Shown here: in pieces, positions 20,884 through 24,484 of the stretch | How the letters are laid out: every line of letters starts with the position of its first letter | Position numbering within the stretch: position 1 is the first letter of the stretch | Origin: Clostridia bacterium | GTDB lineage: Bacteria; Bacillota; Clostridia; Oscillospirales; CAG-272 | Direction of reading: 5' to 3' | Length of the DNA stretch: 24,484 bases | NCBI GenBank assembly: GCA_029010655.1 | Contig: JAQXKW010000161.1 | Coordinates: forward strand, 1 to 24,484 | Translations under genes and position numbers: made by a program | The notes under the pieces: generated by a model | Database searches by the model: none | Told to the model about the DNA's origin: nothing | What the model saw: the letters and a program-made list of their open reading frames with translations, nothing else

Positions 20884-20937
20884 GATGCTTTTACAAGTCG
20901 GGGAGTCTGTAATCTGCTTGCCCCCCGCTCTCTCCCC

Positions 20938-20958
20938 TCGGCATCATTATGATGCCGA
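20938..20958. repeat. 21-base palindrome
   Basis: TCGGCATCAT (20938-20947) and ATGATGCCGA (20949-20958) are perfect inverted arms around one base, inside the segment bounded by REP-like copies B and C. Confidence 0.75.
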
Positions 20959-21012
20959 AATAAAGAAAGAGTAAATCAAAAATCCTTCTACATAAAGACG
21001 AGCAATAACACA

Positions 21013-21057
21013 AGTAAGGATTGCCACGGGCGGCAATATGCCGCCCTCGCAATGACA
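21013..21057 (-). repeat. REP-like palindromic element, copy C (inverted)
   Basis: The reverse complement reads TGTCATTGCGAG, tip GGGCGGC...GCCGCCC, then GTGGCAATCCTTACT. It is 45 bases, the same length as copy B, and in opposite orientation. Confidence 0.9.
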
Positions 21058-21152
21058 CCGTGGAGTGACTGCCCCCTCCCTTTCTGTCGTATTTTGTTCG
21101 CTTTTGTCAAATATGCCGAAATTTGCCGCAAGCCGCCGCCATTAACAAAAAA

Positions 21153-21214
21153 TTCAAAAAACTTTTACACTATATGTAGACTGTTCAAAAAACTTCAACG
21201 CTATTTGTTGTGTC
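21153..21214. repeat. Imperfect 31-base direct repeat upstream of the third dockerin gene
   Basis: Units 21153-21183 and 21184-21214 share an exact TTCAAAAAACTT start, then AC, CTAT and TGT at matching positions. They lie 80-140 bases upstream of the -35 hexamer. Confidence 0.6.
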
Positions 21215-21294
21215 AATCGTTGCAAATCCCCGAAACACAGGGAAAACACGGCGGCGAATCTAACGGAATTGCCCAAAAAAATCAAAAAAACATA

Positions 21295-21323
21295 TTGACA
21301 ATTTGTGATAATGATGATACAAT
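21295..21323 (+). promoter_or_regulatory. Promoter of the third dockerin gene
   Basis: TTGACA (21295-21300), 17 bases, TACAAT (21318-21323): near-perfect consensus, with a predicted leader of about 26 bases that carries GGAGG (21343-21347). Confidence 0.85.
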
Positions 21324-21355
21324 TAGTTTACCAAATTTTAATGGAGGTTTATCCT

Positions 21356-24300
21356 ATGAAAAAAATCTTAGCAATCGTTCTCACCCTTGCTATGCTTCTT
21401 TCCATGGTTGCTGTCGGCACATCTGCAGCTACGAGAGAAGTTACGCAGGACGAGAGCACCGAGAACCATTACTGGCACTTCCAGTCCGGTAACTCTTGGC
21501 ATCCCGTTAAGTTCAGCGATCCTTCTCAGACTGTTGAGATGGACATCTGTCTGGACGACGCTACCTCTAATCTGGGTTGCTACGGACTTTCCAACGCTCC
21601 CTCTATCGGAGCTTCCTATGTTGGTCTGAAAGACAACTCCCAGAAGGTAGATTACACCTTTACTCCCGGCACATGGTACAACGTTAAATGGGTATCCGCT
21701 AACGGCAGCACCGAGATCTTCGTTAACGGCGCATCCGTTGGTACCGTAGGCGCTGAACTCAGCTACTACGACGGCAACCAGTTCTACTGGGCACCCGTTC
21801 TCCTTTCCATGGACAACGTTAAGGTTGGCGGCCAGACCTTCGATTTCGAGGGCGACAACTCCGCATGGAACACCGAGTCCGGCCAGGGCGAGCTTCTCAT
21901 CCAGGAGATCCCCGGCGCGTTCCACAACAACCTCACTTGGTCTTGGCAGGAGCAGGGCACAAGATACTGGGCATATGATGCAGATAACGCTTATATCTAC
22001 GCTACCAACATCCCCGTAGGTCCCGATTCCGGCTACACCACCATTACCTTCAAGGTAAGATTTAACGATGCAAGCTCCGAGACCCGTTCCTACTTCGGCA
22101 CTGATATTGTTATCAGCCCCTCCAAGATCGGCTTCGGCGGCAATACTGTAGCTATTTCTCCCGCTCTTTCTCTTAACGAGTGGCACGAAATCTCCATCAA
22201 CTGCTACAACATGAACGGCGCTTCCTTCTATAAGATTGACGGCGGCGAGTGCTCTATCGCAAACTATGACGGTCTTATCCAGGGTGTTCTTAAGAACTCT
22301 TGGTGCGGCGGCGGTATCCTTGTTGACTTTGACGATATCGTAATCAAGTCCTCCGCTGACGGCGCTACATATGAGACCATCTACACCGAAGACTTTGAAG
22401 ACGGCGTATGGGATATCAGCGAAGGCAACGGCGTTGCTAAGTATGATATGGTAAACAAGTCCGCAAGCGACGATCTCGGCTTCAAGTACTGGCACTTCCA
22501 GTCAGGCAACTCCTGGCATCCCGTTAAGTTCAACAATCCTGCACAGACTGTTGAAATGGACGTTTGCCTTGATGACGCTACCTCTAACCTGGGCTGCTAC
22601 GGCCTTTCCAATGCTCCCGCTATCGGAGCTTCCTATGTCGGCCTGAAGGACAACAGCCAGTCTGTTGCTTACACCTTCACTCCCGGCACATGGTACAACG
22701 TTAAGTGGGTTTCCAACGGCAGCACCACCGAAATCTTCGTTGACGGCGTATCCGTTGGTACCGTTAACGCAGGTATCACCTACCATGACAACAACCAGTT
22801 CTACTGGGCACCCGTTCTCCTTTCCATGGACAACGTTAAGGTTGGCGGTCAGACCTTCGACTTCGAGGGCGACTACTCCGCATGGAACACCGAGTCCGGC
22901 CAGGGCGAACTCCTTGAGTACGTTCTCAAGTCCGAGACTATCTTCGACCGTATCCCTGCTTACGAAGCAACCGGCGAAGCTCTCGCACTTTCTTCCAGCT
23001 ACGACACCCCCGGATTCTACTATGACATCAGCTCCATGGCAGGCTCCGGCAAGGACGTTATCGTTGACTTCAACCTGAAGCTCCTGCCTCAGACCAACGA
23101 GAGAATTGCTGATCAGCAGACCTCTCATTGGCTCGAATTCTGGCTCGACCAGGCTTGTCAGAACCGTGTTTGCATCGCTACCGACGCTGTGGGCGTTCAG
23201 AGAAAAGCCTCTAACGACTGGAACGCATTCGCATTCGGCGCAGACACATGGCACAGAGTAACCGTTGAGGCTCTCGGTTCCTACAACATCATCAATATCT
23301 ATATCGATACTGAGCTTGTTTACACCGGTACCTGCGGCGAAGTTCACTGGCTGAACGGCAACTTACTTATAGGTTTCGTTTACAACGCAACCGCTCTTAT
23401 TAACAACTATCACGTATACGCAAGCAAGACCTACGCTGAGGCTTCCACAAGCTTCTCCGATGTAGATAACAACGCTAACGAAGTAGTAGTAGATCTTAAC
23501 AACATCTGCGCAAGATACCACTTCGCAGGCAATACTGCTATTACCACTCCCGAGACCTGCTACAGCACCGGTATCGATACCACAACCTGTGCAGTATGCG
23601 GCACGGAAATTGAGCATGAAACTCCTATGTACGATCATAACTGGGCAAGCTATGATATTAACAGAAAGACTGAAGACGGTCTCGTTTACACCTACTGCCG
23701 TAACAGCAACGGCTGTACCGCTCGCCGTTACACAACTCTTCCCGAGAACTACACCGGCACTATCTATCAGTACTTTGATATGAGTGACGACCTCGTTCTC
23801 AACTGCAACAGCGGTTGGAACGCTGACAACTGGACCGCAAAAGACGGTAAGCTCAGCTTCGTCGAGGGCTCTAACTACAACCAGTTCGACCTTAACCAGG
23901 AAATCGCTCCTAACAACTGGTCTTGGTCCATGGATATAACCTTCGACGGTTTGTTCGATGATAAAGATGTTGCGAACTACGGTCACGTAGTATACTTCTG
24001 GTGCGGCGGTAGCAACACTATTGCTGTTCAGGCAGGTTACGACTTCGACGCACAGGAATTCTTCATCAGACCTAACGATGGCGGTTCCTTCACAGCTCAG
24101 AAGGCTGCATACAAGCTTGAGCTCGGCAGACAGTACAACTTCGGTATTACCTACGAGTATGACGAAGACGAGTACACCGGCGCAGTTAAGCTGTGGCTCG
24201 ACGGCAAGGTTGTTTGCCAGTACACAGACGCTGAGGACGAGGAAATCGTATTCGTAATTCCTTACTCCAGCTCCACCATCCACGCCCTTATCTGGCGTGA

Positions 24301-24484
24301 CTTCGGTGTTAACCACACCATCGACGCTATGGGTATCGGTACTGCTGACTTCACCACCGTTTCCAAGATTATCGGTGACGTTGACGGCGACTGGACCACC
24401 GGCGCATCCGACGTTGTTGCATTCAGAAGATTCTTCTCCGCACAGGCTGACGCTAAGAACCTTGCAGAGAACATTAACGCTGAT
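21356..24484 (+). CDS. Large secreted multi-module protein with repeated beta-sandwich-like modules and dockerin (partial, 3' end beyond window)
   Basis: The frame is open from the ATG at 21356 (GGAGG eight bases upstream) to the window edge, 1043 residues. Residues 1-25 are a signal peptide (MKKILAIVLTLAMLLSMVAV). A 143-residue module occurs at 39-181 and again at 378-520, with no gaps and about 123 identical residues by hand count (YWHFQSGNSWHPVKF start, FDFEGD near the end). A different beta-rich module lies between them. Another follows (about 525-715), then a Cys-X2-Cys module (TCAVCG near 745). A last LamG/concanavalin-like module (about 803-1000) has KLWLDGKVV. The first dockerin calcium loop, DVDGDWTTGASD, is at 1008-1019, and the window stops as the second loop begins (NINAD). 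Codons are strongly biased to GCT, GTT, TCC, AAC, TTC. No catalytic signature is visible; glycan binding or adhesion is a guess. Confidence 0.88.
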   Translation, partial: MKKILAIVLTLAMLLSMVAVGTSAATREVTQDESTENHYWHFQSGNSWHPVKFSDPSQTVEMDICLDDATSNLGCYGLSNAPSIGASYVGLKDNSQKVDYTFTPGTWYNVKWVSANGSTEIFVNGASVGTVGAELSYYDGNQFYWAPVLLSMDNVKVGGQTFDFEGDNSAWNTESGQGELLIQEIPGAFHNNLTWSWQEQGTRYWAYDADNAYIYATNIPVGPDSGYTTITFKVRFNDASSETRSYFGTDIVISPSKIGFGGNTVAISPALSLNEWHEISINCYNMNGASFYKIDGGECSIANYDGLIQGVLKNSWCGGGILVDFDDIVIKSSADGATYETIYTEDFEDGVWDISEGNGVAKYDMVNKSASDDLGFKYWHFQSGNSWHPVKFNNPAQTVEMDVCLDDATSNLGCYGLSNAPAIGASYVGLKDNSQSVAYTFTPGTWYNVKWVSNGSTTEIFVDGVSVGTVNAGITYHDNNQFYWAPVLLSMDNVKVGGQTFDFEGDYSAWNTESGQGELLEYVLKSETIFDRIPAYEATGEALALSSSYDTPGFYYDISSMAGSGKDVIVDFNLKLLPQTNERIADQQTSHWLEFWLDQACQNRVCIATDAVGVQRKASNDWNAFAFGADTWHRVTVEALGSYNIINIYIDTELVYTGTCGEVHWLNGNLLIGFVYNATALINNYHVYASKTYAEASTSFSDVDNNANEVVVDLNNICARYHFAGNTAITTPETCYSTGIDTTTCAVCGTEIEHETPMYDHNWASYDINRKTEDGLVYTYCRNSNGCTARRYTTLPENYTGTIYQYFDMSDDLVLNCNSGWNADNWTAKDGKLSFVEGSNYNQFDLNQEIAPNNWSWSMDITFDGLFDDKDVANYGHVVYFWCGGSNTIAVQAGYDFDAQEFFIRPNDGGSFTAQKAAYKLELGRQYNFGITYEYDEDEYTGAVKLWLDGKVVCQYTDAEDEEIVFVIPYSSSTIHALIWRDFGVNHTIDAMGIGTADFTTVSKIIGDVDGDWTTGASDVVAFRRFFSAQADAKNLAENINAD

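Larger units (their letters stand above)
20572..21355. other. Repeat-rich gene-free region between secG and the third dockerin gene
   Basis: These 784 bases have no supportable gene; the two short plus-strand frames run through repeats. In order they hold the secG terminator, a heptamer tandem repeat, two short hairpins, three REP-like elements (two plus, one inverted), a 21-base palindrome, a 31-base direct repeat and the promoter of the next gene. Confidence 0.8.

Noticed and set aside
20713..20952. A 79-codon plus-strand frame in the repeat region
   Set aside because: It reads straight through hairpins and two REP-like elements, so the translation reflects repeats.
20667..21057. CRISPR array
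   Set aside because: The heptamer units are contiguous with no spacers, and the REP-like copies are few, inverted and irregularly spaced; no cas genes are near.
21368..24316. Three long minus-strand open frames (about 375, 281 and 317 codons) opposite the third dockerin gene
   Set aside because: They mirror the sense gene's biased codons, which lack TTA, CTA and TCA. Their translations are low-complexity Val/Gly/Ala-rich with no family resemblance, and the sense frame has a signal peptide, repeats and a dockerin.

Overview
The window looks like a chromosomal piece from a Gram-positive anaerobe of the class Clostridia, most likely a gut or rumen Oscillospiraceae/Ruminococcaceae relative. This is inferred from three secreted proteins with type I dockerins, a lipoprotein-type solute-binding protein, an RNase M5 gene, AGGAGG-type ribosome binding sites, and several near-consensus sigma-A promoters (TTGACA/TTGAAT/TTGCAT, mostly a 17-base spacer, then TATAAT-like). 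No rRNA, tRNA, CRISPR array, phage or transposase gene was seen.

Layout. Bases 1-3974 (minus strand) carry a branched-chain amino acid ABC uptake operon in the order livK, livH, livM, livG; livG runs off the left edge. A 400-base divergent intergenic region separates livK from dxs (plus), which is followed closely by a YgiQ-type radical SAM gene. These converge on a NahK-like sugar kinase gene (minus, 8360-9436) across a bidirectional terminator. Next come two plus-strand genes for large secreted dockerin proteins: a DUF4091 glycoside-hydrolase-like protein (9686-12430) and a protein of unrecognised fold built on an old internal duplication (12646-15486). They have similar promoters and nearly the same terminator hairpin. 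A housekeeping block follows: recG and rnmV one base apart, a DRE-TIM acyltransferase (2-isopropylmalate/homocitrate/Re-citrate synthase family), and secG with an unusual acidic tail. A 784-base gene-free region holds a heptamer tandem repeat and at least three copies of a REP-like palindromic element. The window ends inside a third dockerin protein (21356 to the edge), built of beta-sandwich-like modules with a 143-residue module present twice and strongly biased codon use.

How it fits together. The liv genes import amino acids, dxs starts isoprenoid synthesis, recG and rnmV serve DNA repair and 5S rRNA maturation, and secG is part of the secretion channel that the three signal-peptide-bearing dockerin proteins would use. 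The dockerins imply cohesin-bearing scaffold proteins elsewhere in the genome; none is in this window. The least explained items are the duplicated dockerin protein at 12646-15486, the dockerin protein at the right edge, and the repeat-rich intergenic region 20620-21290.
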